NCBI GenBank assembly: GCA_026261815.1
Contig: JAMPIT010000890.1
Span: 9,702,001 to 9,766,000 of the forward strand
Direction of reading: 5' to 3'
DNA: 64,000 nucleotides
Origin: Monarcha castaneiventris obscurior
Taxonomy: Eukaryota > Chordata > Aves > Passeriformes > Monarchidae
Shown: positions 11,581-24,076 of the stretch, piece after piece
How positions within the stretch are numbered: the first letter of the stretch is position 1
How the letters are laid out: each line of letters starts with the position of its first letter
Made by a program: the position numbers and the translations under genes
Notes under the pieces: model-generated
Told to the model about the DNA's origin: nothing
The model's database searches: none
Seen by the model: the letters and a program-made list of their open reading frames with translations, nothing else

Positions 11581-14500
11581 ACTGTAGAAACACTGTAGGG
11601 GTTTGAAAGATTTTTTATGTTTTCTTCCTTATTAAACCTCATCATTAACAGGAATACTGTTTGATCTTATTTATAGCATCAATATACTGCTGCTGTAAAA
11701 TCTCCTCCAATACTGTATCAGCAGCAGCAGCTGCAAGTAAATTTGAAAGCTTCAGCAGAGTAGTGCAAGGTAAAGCCACAATCAGCCAGTGCTTCCTCTC
11801 ATTTTCAGTGATGCTGATCCTTTGGAGTTCAGAAGATCCGTTCTCCTCTGCTGAGGGGCTTTTGAGACTCTCTAGCACCCTCATTGGAAAAATGTGCCGA
11901 GCAGGCAGTCAGAGTAACGAGAATTATTATGGCAATGATTGATTAGGAGAAGAAGAGGAAAGCGGACTGCTAGGGAACCCACATTTGTTGATCAGTGCAG
12001 AAAATAATGGGATTAATACTATAAATTAAAAAATAATTGTAAAAGAGGGCTATGGCTAATAACAGAAAGAGGAAAGGATAGAATGGGGGAGGGTAGGTGG
12101 GAACACTTCAAATAATGGGAATAAGGCATGAATGCAGAGAATAGATACCACATATAAATGAACCTTTTGGAGTAAGATAAATACTGACATACACTGATGT
12201 CAGTTTTGACAGTAATAGTGATTAGTGTGAGTTGATAATTGACAACAAGGAACTACAGCCAGAGCAGAAACTGTCTGCACGAAAGTCCTGTGACACTATT
12301 ACTTAACTCAATTAGCTTGAATTACAGAGGTGTAGCTGAATAAGCAATATTATGAACTGTGACTCACATAAGCATTTCACTCTGGGAAGGTAATTCAGAA
12401 TCTACTAACTAGAAGCTAATAGCCAGCAGGAGCACATGCACAATTTATGACATTCATTTAAATGGGACTGCTTAACACAAAATAGCTACTTTAAAAATGA
12501 GAGTGCTTAAGTCTGTTTTAACACCTTTCTCAGCACTAGAGAAAAATCTGTGTTAAATCAACACCACCTTTACAACCCGTAAAACTCTCGTGTTTTGCTG
12601 CTAGTGTTGACAAAAATAGATGCAGCATCATCAACATAGATACTTCCTTATGTCAGAAAGGTGCCATTAGCTTTAGTTAAAACACCAGCTAAACTGTGGC
12701 TTGAAAGAGGTACTAAAAATATTTCTGAGTACACATTGTTTCATCTAACACCTGACATTGGCTACCAGGTTCAACTTTCCTACCACATTGATCCAGGTGG
12801 TGTTTCTACACTCTCACATCTATTACCTCAAACAGAGTCAGGTCAGTTGAATCTAAAGGTGAAAATATTAATGTAGCAGTGAGAGGTTTCTCTGAAAAGC
12901 TCTTCAAAACCTACCCCGGAAGAAAAAAAATCCCTCAGTATTTATAATTGCCACCTCACATTCACCAACTATACAAATCACATTTCTTAAAGCAGGATAC
13001 ATTTTTTTCATCATGACACGTCAACTGTCATGTATATCCAATCTGAGAAAGTCATTGCTTCTGTGGTCATCAAGGAATATGAAATCTCCTTCTCTTCTCT
13101 TCAAGTTCTTGCCTCTGCATCACCAGGACTTGGGGGAACTTGGATAGAGGCAGGCAGACTGTTGTTGATTTGTGAGGTTTTCAGCTTTCAGCTCCCTTCT
13201 CATGGATTATTGCCTAAGCTTTCTTTTCACCGTTTTGTGTATGCCACGTGTGAGAATATATTTTTGGGTTTAATAATGGTATAAAATGAGCCTTGAGCTT
13301 TCACAAACAGATGTGTGGAGCTGTATGCAATGCTGAGAGAGAATTAGATTGTCCTCAGAACATCTGCCAGATGTGGCGTGCCCCAGAGCACACCATCCCA
13401 CTGATCCCATTAAATGACAGTACAGCTGGCTGTGTACTTCAGTAAGTCCAAGTAGATGGCATTAGAGCACATAGCATTTCCTGCAACCCACTTTCTCCTC
13501 GGTTTCCACTCATTGTTGTGCTTAAAAATGTAATCCCTGCTTTGAATACACACTTGAAATGATGACAGCATAACCTTCTTGTTTTCAAGTGTGAAAGACC
13601 AATATTGTTAAAAACAAACAAACTAACCCACAAAAACCTATTATGTCACAGGTGTGCTTCTTCTCATTTAATAACTTCTCCACAAAGTCTCTCTCTTATA
13701 ACAATTCCAGCTGGTGTGGCATTATCTCATTTTGAAGTACTTGCTCAGAAAATATTTTCATGTAGTCTTTCTACCACAATGATAGCTTAGCAAAAAGAAA
13801 AAAAAAAACCCAACAAGAAACAACAGGTTAAAAGTGCCTGGAAGTCTTTAGTGGAATATAACACACCATGCAGATCAACTCTAGGCTGAGAAAAATTTCC
13901 AGAGCCGGGCATCTAAACATATATAATGATTCAGGCCTAAACTACTGATAATTTCCATTGTTAAAAATCACAAAAATGGATTTTGAGACCTATGTCTTAG
14001 TGGCTATCCTGAGGTCTCTTTACTCGGTATCTGGAACATTTGGACATCTAAGGAGGGACTTGTTTTTGTACTTTAAGGTTCCTCAGGTGCCTGAATTTGC
14101 TTCTCAGTATTGTCTCAGCAATTCTGACCAGACTCTGACTCGCAGCATCAAGGGTGCGTGCAAACAAGTTGGTGTTCAGACACCAGGATTTGCCTTAGTC
14201 CCTGTAGAGCTCATTCTAGTAGGAAGAGCCCAAGTGTGCCTGCTGGTTTGACTGACTTAGGCTTCTGAACTGAGACTGGAATTAGGGATTGCCAAATCAG
14301 GGAGATGGAGATCCCAGCCTAATATATACTCTGCAGAAGGATTTTAAACACCCATGTGTCGCCTTCCAGCGTACTGACCTTGATGTTAAAATGCTCTAAA
14401 TAGGTGTCAGTAAGATTGCTGGAAAAACTATGCTGTTGTGCAAAGAATGCAGAAAAGAGGCAGAGAAAGGGTTCTGCTCACAGCCTGGTTTCACTAACCT

Positions 14501-16275
14501 GGGAGGAAGGGAAGAGAACTGGGATACATGCTGCTGTGATCCACTGCTCCAGTGGCTCAAATAACTCAGAGGAGCTCATGCATTTTTCAGTGTTGACTAC
14601 CCTTGTTTTGCAGGTGATGAATTACAGACCTTTTAGCAGCTATGACACTCTCTCTAATTGTGTTTCCTCAAATTAGCTCAGAGCTCTGAGAAGCTGGCAT
14701 GCAGTGAGACAACCCAGTGGGAGTGTGGGATTTTCCTGCCCTTTCATAGTGTATAAATAAAGGCTCTTTTCTACAATCCTTATGAACAGATAGCCAGCTC
14801 CTTGCCTAAAGCTGGTCAGAATAGATCCAGTGGTTTCCATGAGACTGTGCATGTTCACATCAGCTGAGAATCTGGCCTGAAGTATTATTAAATTATGTAT
14901 TTCAGTTCTGCAAACAGCCCTGCCCTGCTGAGATGATGTGCCTGATTCATGGGGCCTGTTTTGCTGTGGAGGGCAGTTGATGGGCAAGATAACCAGTAGT
15001 CAGATCATTAAAACACAATTAGACAGAAGGAAGCCAGAAACTCAGCCACGATCCTCCCTCTCCATTTTGTGCCCCACCATACGCTGGCAATTCCTGCGGA
15101 CAGCTGGAGACACACGAGGTTGTTACCTCCTAGCTGCCGTGCCATACCTTCTCCAAGGAGAGCAGCAGCTGAAAAGCAGATTGCCTTCCTGAAAATGGGG
15201 CATCCTGTCAGCAGGGAAAAGCAAACTGAACAAAGGTCTGTGCAAAAATAATGCAGTCATCCTCCGGCTCAAGGTGCATTCAGACCAACTCTTCATTAAT
15301 TCTTTTAGATAACTGGTCCAAATAAAAGCAAGCAATATGTGAAGCAGCAGGATATATGTAGATATTTATGGACTTCTGCTCATTCCTAAACCTTTTCTCA
15401 TAGGTAACGATTGTTTCTACTGCTCACAGCAGAAACATTGGAGCTTCTACTTGAAAACAAGTCAGTTAAAACATACCAGAATCTTTTTTCCTGGTGGTAT
15501 TTCCCAGAACTATGTAATGGCAACATCTCTTTCCTAGACAGTGAACTCTCAGGGCCAAGCCCATTTTTGTATAGATGGAATTGAAATTGCTTTCTCTAAT
15601 ATATGGTACTACCTTTATCTAGATTTAATGTCTCCAGTCCTTTCATCTCCAGTCAGTGCTAGAGGTCTTTATGCACCTTTACAAATCTGCTTTCCCTTTT
15701 TACTACCTTGGCCAAGTGAGTATTGGCAGCTGCCTTTGTCACCTCAGTGTTTGTGCTGTTTTCCAAATCGGCTATGAGTAGTTACCTAGCATAACTTGCT
15801 TTTCTTCAATAAAATTGTGCTAAAAAATATGCTGCATTCGCTGAGACCCTTTTGCTCTGTTGTCAGTAGAGTTTTCATGTTGACTTTAACGAGGCTAGGG
15901 CTGGACCCATTGGGATTAGGTTTTTCCAGCACTTCCTTTATTTGATTTTTAGAAAGACAGAAATTAACATAAATTTTAGTTCTTCTCTTCTGTTTTTGTC
16001 ATGTCTACAAAGTCTTAAACAAGAATGAATCAGGTTTAAGAGGACATAACACACTCAGAGCCTTGATCATGGTTAACATTTTCTTGCACTGTCCTGCCTT
16101 GCAGTGCATTATTATGGATAGTTTGCAAAATTTCATCATCTTGCCTTTGAGATAGGCAAGGTTTCACCTTTTGCAGTTAGATGATGGCAAGCACTGGCAA
16201 GAGTACTGGAAATATGAAGTGATTTATACTGTGTAAACCGAACTCACCAAGGTCTGAAAATTCCTCTTTCTTTGT
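11581..16275. other. Unique noncoding DNA; no gene recognised
   Basis: This includes a potential hairpin of triplet runs, ctgctgctg at 11687-11695 against cagcagcagcag at 11719-11730. The minus strand at 11645-11884 is open for 79 codons and ends in a helix-like segment (VLEEILQQQYIDAINKIKQY) just before its stop. No family is recognised, and no splice site convincingly feeds it. Open frames at 12661-12876, 13958-14251 and 14404-14676 are likewise unrecognised. A 9-10 base A run lies near 13796. Confidence 0.5.
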
Positions 16276-16450
16276 AGTAATGCTTAGCACTTATATGGTG
16301 TTTTACATCTTCAACAAAGAGTGCAAACATCCACTAATTAATCTTCACACCCTATAGGTAACCTGGAGCTGCCATTCTTAGTTTACATAGGAGATCCTGA
16401 GTTAATATCCCATCTCATATCAGCTACGGGCTCTTTGCATTTCTCTGAGG
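16276..16450 (-). mobile_element. Ancient MIR/L2-like (CORE-SINE type) relic
   Basis: The plus strand reads like the antisense of the amniote MIR/L2 3' half. A 'gcacttatatggtgttttacatc' block is followed by 'ctaattaatcttcacaccctataggta', then a degraded 'attcttagtttacataggag' in place of the usual cattttacagatgag segment. The order and spacing fit the family from memory, but divergence is high, so the exact family (MIR, an Amniota-wide SINE, or an L2/L3 tail) is not settled. Such relics predate the bird radiation. Confidence 0.55.
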
Positions 16451-17369
16451 GAAAAGCTAAAGATTCTGGAATTTTTTTTTTATTCACACTACCTGCTTTC
16501 AAAATTGTCAAAGTCTAAATTCTGTCGCTTCTTCTCAGCTCATCACAAGCTGTAAATAAAGAATTTACATGTTTAACCATTTTTGGAAACTCGCTATTTC
16601 TTTTTACAAAATAGGAAGTATGAAATAGCATATGTAACTCAAAGTAAGTGTAGGAGCTTTAGCTAGAAGGTATGTAACAGTCTGTGAAAATGTTACTTTT
16701 AATTTTTAATTTAGAAAATGCATAATGACCCACTTTGAAATACAGCTACATGTAGCTGATCACTTGATCCTTCCCTTAGGCCTTTTTTTTGGCAACAACC
16801 AGAATTTCTCAAGTATTTTCCAAATATTCCTTTCCTTTGTAATAATTAAAAATTTAAATCAAAATTAGTTTCAAAGCTATTCTAGATAAAGTTTCCTACT
16901 CTTACTACCAGTTAATCTAATACTAACTGTTTTTATATAACTTTCCTGCTCATTTATGATTTGAAGTGCCCAAAGTCTAAAAGAAGCTCTTCAGTATGCC
17001 AGGAGCCCTCTTAATATCAATCAACACTGCATATGTTTTAAAGCTGCAATTTCAGTGCTTCTTTAGACATTTCTGCGTTCATGTTTTCTGGCAATAAGAT
17101 GGAGTGTATTAGTGTGATGAAGAGGAAGGCAGAGTAAGAATAATTAATAATTATTGCCAATGGACTCTAAATCTGAGAAGAAGGGTGTAGCAGGGGTAGT
17201 CATCTCCAATGTGAGCTCTTTCTTTTTCAAATGGAAAAGACCAGTGTCTGAAGTGGTGCCCCAGACATCATTTCAGGGTGGACACATGCAATCTAACTCA
17301 CAAAAATGGGCACATGGCCTCAGGTTTTCAGAAGTGATTTCTCAGTTAGGGAGGCTGCTCAGAGAGTGC
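16451..17369. other. Unique AT-rich noncoding DNA
   Basis: No gene, repeat or RNA recognised. Several short T runs (for example about 16472-16481) are the only simple-sequence features. Confidence 0.6.
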
Positions 17370-18600
17370 ATAACCTTACTTTTCAGGACCAATTAGTGGA
17401 CTCTGTTGATGAAGGCTGCTTTCATTATCATACACCGCTTCAAACACTTCATGTGTGAAGGACAGGGATAGGTATCCAAATACCTCACTGTCCCATCTGT
17501 CCTGTCTGTTCTGCATCCTACCCAAGAACCTGCTTTCTGTTTCTTTGCAAAACCGCAGCATGTTGTTGTCAAAGTCATCATGTTCCTGTTACCCAAAATG
17601 TATCACGTTTTAGGACCTGATACTTAATTTTGTCTATACTTGTGTTTCACGCTGGTTTTTCTCTGATTTATTTCTTGGCATCCATTAGAGCATGATGGTT
17701 ACAGATAGCTGTGTATTCCTTATGATGCTTCTACTGGTGGTAGAGGTGACCTGACATGCTGTTCTCCATCCTTCTCATCCCAACAGGTGCTGAGTTTGTC
17801 TCCCATTCGGTGGCTGCTATTTGCCTCATGGTGTTTGGCATTTGCCTTGCAATCTCCAAATGAGCCAGTGAGGTCTTCTTTGGTGCCCAGCCACTTCTGA
17901 TAAAACGAGCATGTTTTTGACAGGTAAAATCGCTGTCTTTGTCCTGTGAGTGCTTCACCAACCCAAATGACAGCCTCTCCATATGCACTTCTGAGTTGTA
18001 GTTGTTGTACGATGCAGGAGATGTCAGGAGGAACGCTGGGTGGAAATGAGGCAGACATTTCTGATTAGTCCAACATTTTGAAAATTTCACAGTAGTTCTT
18101 TACTTCTGTTTGTGTTGCCATGGTCACACACACACTCTTGATGTATTTAATGTTGTCCTCATCTTAAACAGGTCCTTGCCAAAGGCAACATAGAAATACA
18201 TATGGTTCAAATTTTGCATGGTTGGTGATCTCAATGTCCTAAGTATTTACAAGCATTTCAAAGGAATGTTTGAACTTAAGAAGGGTTGCCCACAACATTT
18301 TTCCATAATGCTTTTATATTGTTCACTGTTGTAGCACTGACTGTTGTGAGAGTTCAATGTCACTCAAGATTAGTCAATTTTTTAGAAACTATCCCAGTTC
18401 CACACAAACCAAGTCACTGTTCAGTGCTGCTGGACTGCTGCAGGTTGAGGAGTCTTTAAAGCCCAGGTCAAACATGCAGCTTAAGTAAAGCAAAGTGGCT
18501 TTGGTTGCAATTGAAGAGACCCAGTCAATACCAGCTTGGTAGAAGGAGGTTGGGCTGTGATCTGAGACCTGCTAATGCAGTTCCAGTGAGAAGACACTTG
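17370..18600 (-). pseudogene. Possible broken coding fossil, unidentified
   Basis: On the minus strand a series of coding-like segments follow each other in shifting frames with no obvious introns. At 18068-18121 a short frame starts at an ATG in strong Kozak context (gaccatgg) and begins MATQTEVKNYCEIFKMLD before a stop. At 17731-18090 an open frame of 119 codons has a mixed, charged composition (for example DFTCQKHARFIRSGWAPKK). At 17376-17561 a 61-codon frame contains NNMLRFCKETESRFLGRMQN. Upstream, about 18430-18590, another short frame is open. Stops and frameshifts separate the pieces, so nothing here is an intact gene. It could be a processed pseudogene or an old mobile-element fragment, but no poly(A) remnant, target-site duplication or recognisable family supports either. 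Chance is also possible: frames of this length occur elsewhere in the window, and 17720-18058 is open in two minus-strand frames at once. Confidence 0.25.
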
Positions 18601-21195
18601 AGAGGTAAATGAAGGGATACTCAGATATGTAAATACAACTGAGCATATTTGTAAATGAGATTTGACATATCTCGGGGGTCAGGGGCTGAATATGTGGGCT
18701 GGGCGATAGACTTGGGTATTTTGGCACCTTCCTTCAAAGAAACAATCCTGGTGCATGCACTCTGTACAGAGTATCCAACTACTTATGCCTAAATATAGGG
18801 AATTCAATTGTCCTTGAGTGTCTGATTCATGCCTAGCACAAAGCCATGACTGACAGGGTACATGGAAGGGGAGAACATTGCAATAGGAAGGGAAAGATGG
18901 CGAAGCTGTTAAGCCAGTAGGCTCCTGGGCTCTTACATTCTTCCTGAGAGCTTTTCAGGATTTGTGGTTTAAAGAGAAGGGGCTAATTTAAGGTCCTTCT
19001 AAAGTTTCCTGAAAGTCAAATAAGTCCTTTCATAGTACAGCTATTCTATCTTTAGGGCCGGTGATATACTTCTTCCTGCTCTTCTTTGCAGATCCATGAA
19101 ACACTGAGGTGAAAACCATATTTTGTAAAAGGGTGTCTATCCTACATATTTCATATACCTTGACTGGATTCCTGGCTGAGCCTGTGTGGAGAAATTTTCT
19201 AAATTACTGCTCAAAAGCATATACAACCTAACAGAAAATATGTGGAGAAGGGAAAAAAAAACCTATTTAGTTTCCTTTTTCTGTCCTCAGACCTCTGCTA
19301 AAAAATATCAAATGAATGTCGTACAGACTTTTTTACTGTCTGACAAGAAGTCATCTTAGAATTCACTTCAGTAAAGTTTTAGTGGTGAATTGTACTATTG
19401 GAAAAACAAATATTTAAAATCAGAAAACCATGCATGCATTATATGAATGTGAAAACTACTTCTTTTTATGTGCAAGTTACTACCACCTGTAACTTCAACA
19501 CAGTCTTTTAAAAGTAAGATATATTAATAAAATTTCTAGATATCTTTAAAATCTGGTCACATGCTTAGAAATTGAATATGGATTTAGAATTTTCTGCAAA
19601 TAATTTTGAGTTGTTAATGCATAATACAGAGTTGTTGTGCAGAGAACAGATTTTAATGTCTTGCTTGCATGAAGAGAGAAACACTTTTCCCACCTAATCT
19701 TCTGAAATCAATTTCACATATTTAAAACAAACTGATGTGCTTTTTATTCCTGGAGCATACACAGACACTAAAAATTCAACAATGTCTTTTCTGGCAAGAC
19801 AGGAGCATATTAGTCAGAACAAGAGTTTAAAACCTTCAACCTATAGCTTTCAACCTGCAACTTAACAGCTCTCTTTTGGTGCAAGACCAGGGTATTTGAT
19901 TCTCTCCCAGTGACTGCAGGAGTTGAAAGGTTGGCCCTGCTTCCTTTGTGTGATTTTAGATCCGTGTCAGACTTCAAATCAAGCTTCACAGCCAGTACAG
20001 CCAAAAAAGGCTTTTCATCACAACACTGGAGAGAAAAATAGTGCTCCAATGAGATCAAAACTTTAAAAGGTCTCCCTGTGTGGTCTGGGTGTAGTAGCCA
20101 AGCAATCCTGGCCAGATCTCCAGCATCACAGTCCATTATTCTCAGCAAATGATTTCCTGCTGACAAGATGCCCCTTTGCTTCTCTGTCTGTTGTAAACAA
20201 TTGCTAGTTAATATAGAGATTAATTACTGCCTCTTTATTTTTGGGCACCCATGGGCTTTTGACCAACTGCCTACTTGCAAAGATACTCTCATTAGTGTCA
20301 CCTTAGTATTATTGATCATTCTGACACCAGTCTTCTGTAATCTTTGATCCCAGGTGCCTCGGGTATATCAGGTTGATACACCTAAGCTGAAAGAGCCACC
20401 AGCACAGAGTCTTATTTTTCCAGATAAGATTTTTAAAAACTTGTGAGTGAAAAGTTCTTCATCCTGCCTAGCTTTCTGCAAGACTGGGTCCCAAGAGTCT
20501 TGCTTGACTTCCACAAATGCAATAGATTCACATATTCAAACATAATTGGAGCATTGCTGAAGACGACTAAGTATTGGAAATAATTAAAAATTTCTCATGC
20601 AGTACTGGAATCATTACCTTTTATTTCCTTGGAAACTTTTTAATGGATAGTAATCGAGATTGGCTGGCTGACAGAGACAGCAAGCAGTCTGTTACTGCAA
20701 TACCTCAACAGTCTTACTCTTGATACTTGCAGGCATTATTTAAGTATTTACAGCAGAATTACTTTGCAAAACTGTAATCTGAGCCTCGTGAGTATAGCAA
20801 GTTCGGGTGGCTGTAGACTACAATTCTTTCCAAGGTTAACTGTACTAAGCTTATAGCGCACCTGATTACCTTTTGGTTATTCAGCATGGACTTTGTTTAA
20901 AAAAGAAATATTAAAAACCAGGTAGTCCAGTGACCAGTCCCTGATTGCTTGCAGAAAGACAGAATTATCTGCAAGGAAAAAGAAATTGTGGCCTCATAAA
21001 AATGTCAGGTCCATGACATGAACCCGGCGTGTTTCCTGGCTTACGCGTTCTGTGAAAACTCAGCAGCTGGCACTGGCACTGTGGCTATAGAGGGACTCTG
21101 AGATTCATCTCTCTGAAAAATTTTGAATCAAAAATTTGGACTTGTGACCTGTAATTTACACTAGACTTTTCTATTATGTTTATTGTACAAACATG
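18601..21195. other. Unique noncoding DNA
   Basis: No gene is recognised. A 118-codon minus-strand frame at 19810-20166 has no identifiable domain. AT-rich throughout, with a few CpGs near 21025-21050. Nothing else seen. Confidence 0.6.
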
Positions 21196-21425
21196 ATCCT
21201 GCCCCTCTACTCAGCCCTAATGAGGCATATCTGGAGTACTGTGTCCAGTCTGGGCTCCTCAGGACAAGAGAGACCTGGAGCCCCCCTGGAGCAGGGCCAG
21301 TGGAGGGCGACAAAAATCATTAAGGGACTGGAGCATTTTTCTTATGAAGACAGGCTGGGGGAGCTGGGCCTGTTCAGCCTCCAGAAGAGGGGACTCAGAG
21401 GGGACCTTACCAATGTCTATGTAAA
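21196..21425 (+). mobile_element. Internal CR1 ORF2 fragment lacking the 3' tail
   Basis: The plus strand encodes the C-terminal part of the CR1 ORF2 reverse transcriptase. The reading begins with 'ILPLYSALMRHIWSTV', continues with RATKIIKGLEHFSYEDRL, and reaches ELGLFSLQKRGLRGDL and TNVY before homology stops. A small disruption lies near 21270-21300, where the 'cccccctggagcaggg' region departs from the family pattern. Unlike normal CR1 copies, which are truncated at the 5' end, this one has lost its 3' UTR and octamer tail. It stops at about 21418 against an ATGTAAA-type repeat (three copies in 21419-21445). It is a dead fragment; the 83-codon open frame at 21193-21444 is its remnant. Confidence 0.88.
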
Positions 21426-21445
21426 ATGCAATGTAAAAATGTAAA
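21419..21445 (+). repeat. ATGTAAA short repeat at CR1 edge
   Basis: The word atgtaaa occurs at 21419-21425, 21431-21437 and 21439-21445, directly at the point where CR1 homology ends. It may reflect slippage, or micro-duplication during the event that removed the CR1 3' end. Confidence 0.6.
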
Positions 21446-22501
21446 TGTATGTTGCTGAAAATGCAAAAGTTTTATGATATTGTAAACAGTTCTTAAAAAG
21501 TCAAAGAACAACCTACCTATGGGACTCTCCTTTGTTCTGACTGATAAAATTTCTAGCATATAGAAAAGAGCCTTCGCCTGACACTTTGTAAGGTCTGGAT
21601 TTAGGATTGCTCTGCCCCGGACATGTGCTGTTGCACCTGTAGAATGTCAACATCCCATCCTCAGGCTGCATGACACTCCCAGCAGGAGCAAAGCTCTTTA
21701 CTGTAGGGACTGCTCCTTTCTTCATCAGCATCTGACTTAATGAACAGCAGGCAGGGTTTTATGGAATACTCAATTTGTAAAGAAAAAAACATTTTGAAAA
21801 GGCACCTAAATCTGGATCATTTTTACCCTGGTTTCCTCAGAACTTTGAATCCCTGGATGACCCCATTCTGCTTTTGATCTGTTCCTCTGCCTCCCCAGTG
21901 CAATGTCTCTGCTTCCTCAGAAGCAGATCCCAGGCTGTATACAACTACACAATATGTGACAACATAAACCAGTTGGAGAATTCCCCAGCAGTGAAAAGCG
22001 CCTCAAACACCTCCTTCCTCCTGCACAGCTTTAGGGGACTCATGATGCCCCAGGTAGCTATGCAAACATACAGATGGATTCTAGTTATGGAACTAATTAA
22101 CAATTATATATATGTGCGTATTTCCTTTTTATAGACACTGCCATTTGGATGACTGCCTGCTTGTGCATTGTATCTTTGCAGTAAGGAGGAAAAAAATAAA
22201 GGAAGGGAAAGGAGAGTGAGGGACTCAAGGGTCCTTTGTATCGAATATTGCACTACCAGTAAACTAACATCACTAAGTGGTGGGTTCTCTAGCAGTCCCT
22301 CAATAACTACTACAGTAGAGATTTCATTTTTTTTAAGTTCTTAATTAGTTTCCTAGCATTTTTTAACTTGTAAATTCTTATTGGTGATTTTTAATTCAAA
22401 GTATACATATAGTCAGAATACTAGATAATGTGCTATTATTTAATCCTTTTTTCTGCATAGTTTGTCTGCTTTAAACATGTTTTTATATTTTTCTAGTTGC
22501 A
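21446..22501. other. Unique noncoding DNA
   Basis: Nothing recognisable. Small open frames on either strand (up to 86 codons) have no identifiable domains. Confidence 0.6.
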
Positions 22502-22539
22502 AAATCAATATAGATATGGCAAATCAATATAGGTATGGC
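22502..22539 (+). repeat. 19-bp tandem duplication
   Basis: aaatcaatatagatatggc (22502-22520) is followed immediately by the same 19 bases with one change (22521-22539). It is a local tandem duplication in AT-rich DNA and could be a length-polymorphic site. Confidence 0.9.
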
Positions 22540-23736
22540 AGATGTCTTTGTCTAGTGCATAATAGAGCTGGCTGAAGGACTACAGTCTCTTTTCAAAACC
22601 TTTGAAATGTTAAAATTTGTTTTCCTTTCTTTTTTTCTCAATTTTTAAACTAAAATTACTTCTGGAGTTTTAGAGGGAAAAAATTACTTTAAACGTCAGT
22701 TTGTATGCTCTGCTAATAGTTATGAAAAAAACAAGCAAAACAAAACAGAAAATAAGTCAGCCCACAATTGGTCTACTTCTGCAATATGTAACCAGGAGTA
22801 AGCAGCTCCTCTCAGATCATAAGTTGTGGTTCATCCAACATATTGTATGACTCAAAAGTCTGTAGGTATCCAAATAGATTTCATCTGTGAACCTATTCTA
22901 CAACATGACATATTATTCCTCTAATTTGTTTTCTCATAAAATAACTAAGGGAGACTCTTGTGATTTTCAGTGTTGATACATGATTGAGTAAAAGTGTGCA
23001 CTGTTTTCAAAAGATACAAGTTAAAAAAAAAAAGGAAAAAAACAAACAACTTGGCTGGGAGGCATAATGTACTACCATTTGATTAAGAAGATATTTTAAC
23101 CTTTTCTTTTCACCCTTTGCACTTTGATTTTCTTTTTTTTTTTTTTTTGCTTTAAATTATTTTATTCTCAAATATAGCAAGTGGTCCTGTTGAAGACCAA
23201 AGCATTTTGACTTGTTAAAATTTTGTTTACAGACCTTCAAATAGATTTTTAGTGAGGGAGAAAATAGTAGTTGTATCCTATCACCTCTCACCTGAGCCAT
23301 TTTCCCTCAACAACAGTGATTCTCTGTAGAGTTTTTAAGTGACTTATTTGCAGTAGCTGCACAGTGACAGCAATACTGCCTGTTCCTGAACAGAAGAAAG
23401 GAGCCTTCATTGAGCTTCTACTTCTCCTTGCCTTCTCACCTCTGCAAGGCAGAGACAGGTTACAAGTAAAATCCATCAGCATATTTTATCGGAGGAAGTG
23501 AAGGACACAAGACTTGTATGTTTAACATTAGAGACAAAAAGAGCCTCTCTGAGTTGTACCTCAGCCTTCAGGCTTTATATATGAGCCATTAAGTGCTATA
23601 TATTTTTTTAATCCCCTGAGTCTTCATCAGTCTGATAATGTAGAAAGCAAGGAGGAAATTTGGATTTCTTTTTAAAAATTATGTTCTTAATGTTTAATTG
23701 GTAGAGCACAGTATAAAGAAACATGACTAAACACCT
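22540..23736. other. Unique AT-rich noncoding DNA
   Basis: No gene is seen. It includes a 16-bp T run at 23133-23148 and an A-rich patch near 23022-23042. Confidence 0.6.
23133..23148. repeat. Poly(T) tract, 16 bp
   Basis: An uninterrupted run of 16 T in an already T-rich context. Mononucleotide microsatellite. Confidence 0.85.
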
Positions 23737-24076
23737 TATAGAATCACGAAATCATAGACTCAATTGGGTTGGAAGAAACCTCAAAGACTATCTGGTTTCA
23801 ACCTCCCTGCCATAGGCAGGGACACCTTTCATGAGACCAGGCTGCTCAAAGTCCATCCAACCTGGCCTTGAACACTTCCATGGATGGGGAATCCACAATG
23901 TCTCCAGAAAACCTATTCCAGTGTCTCACCATACTCACAGTAAAGAATTTCTTCCTAATAGCTAACCTAAATCTATTCTCTTTCAGTTTGAAGCCATCAC
24001 TTGTTAGAGGAAGTTTTGTCTGTTCTGAGAGGAAAAGTATGGGCAGCAGAGTGTCTACAGGAAGGTTTAAGGGCAT
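23737..24076 (-). mobile_element. CR1 LINE 3' fragment
   Basis: The minus-strand element has its 3' tail at 23737 onward (tagaatcacgaaatcatagactc), then 'gggttggaagaaacctcaaag' and the tccctgccataggcagggacacc block. Farther in, the minus strand still encodes the ORF2 C-terminus in one open frame (23846-24076): a stretch resembling FKLKENRFRLAIRKKFF, then VRHWNRFSGDIV and SMEVFKARLDGL before the stop. The wider 5' part of the LINE is missing, so it cannot move by itself. Retention of an unbroken ~76-codon frame suggests it is not among the oldest copies in the window. Confidence 0.93.
23846..24076 (-). pseudogene. CR1 ORF2 C-terminal remnant
   Basis: This 76-codon frame is the tail of the CR1 ORF2 protein (endonuclease plus reverse transcriptase in the full LINE). 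The catalytic domains lie upstream in the family and are absent here, so it is non-functional. Key conserved blocks seen are NRFRLAIRKKFF, VRHWNRF and EVFKARLDG. Confidence 0.85.

Noticed and set aside
11213..11593. 126-codon minus-strand frame resembling a multi-pass membrane protein
   Set aside because: The hydrophobic composition follows directly from the pyrimidine-rich strand and does not indicate a real protein.
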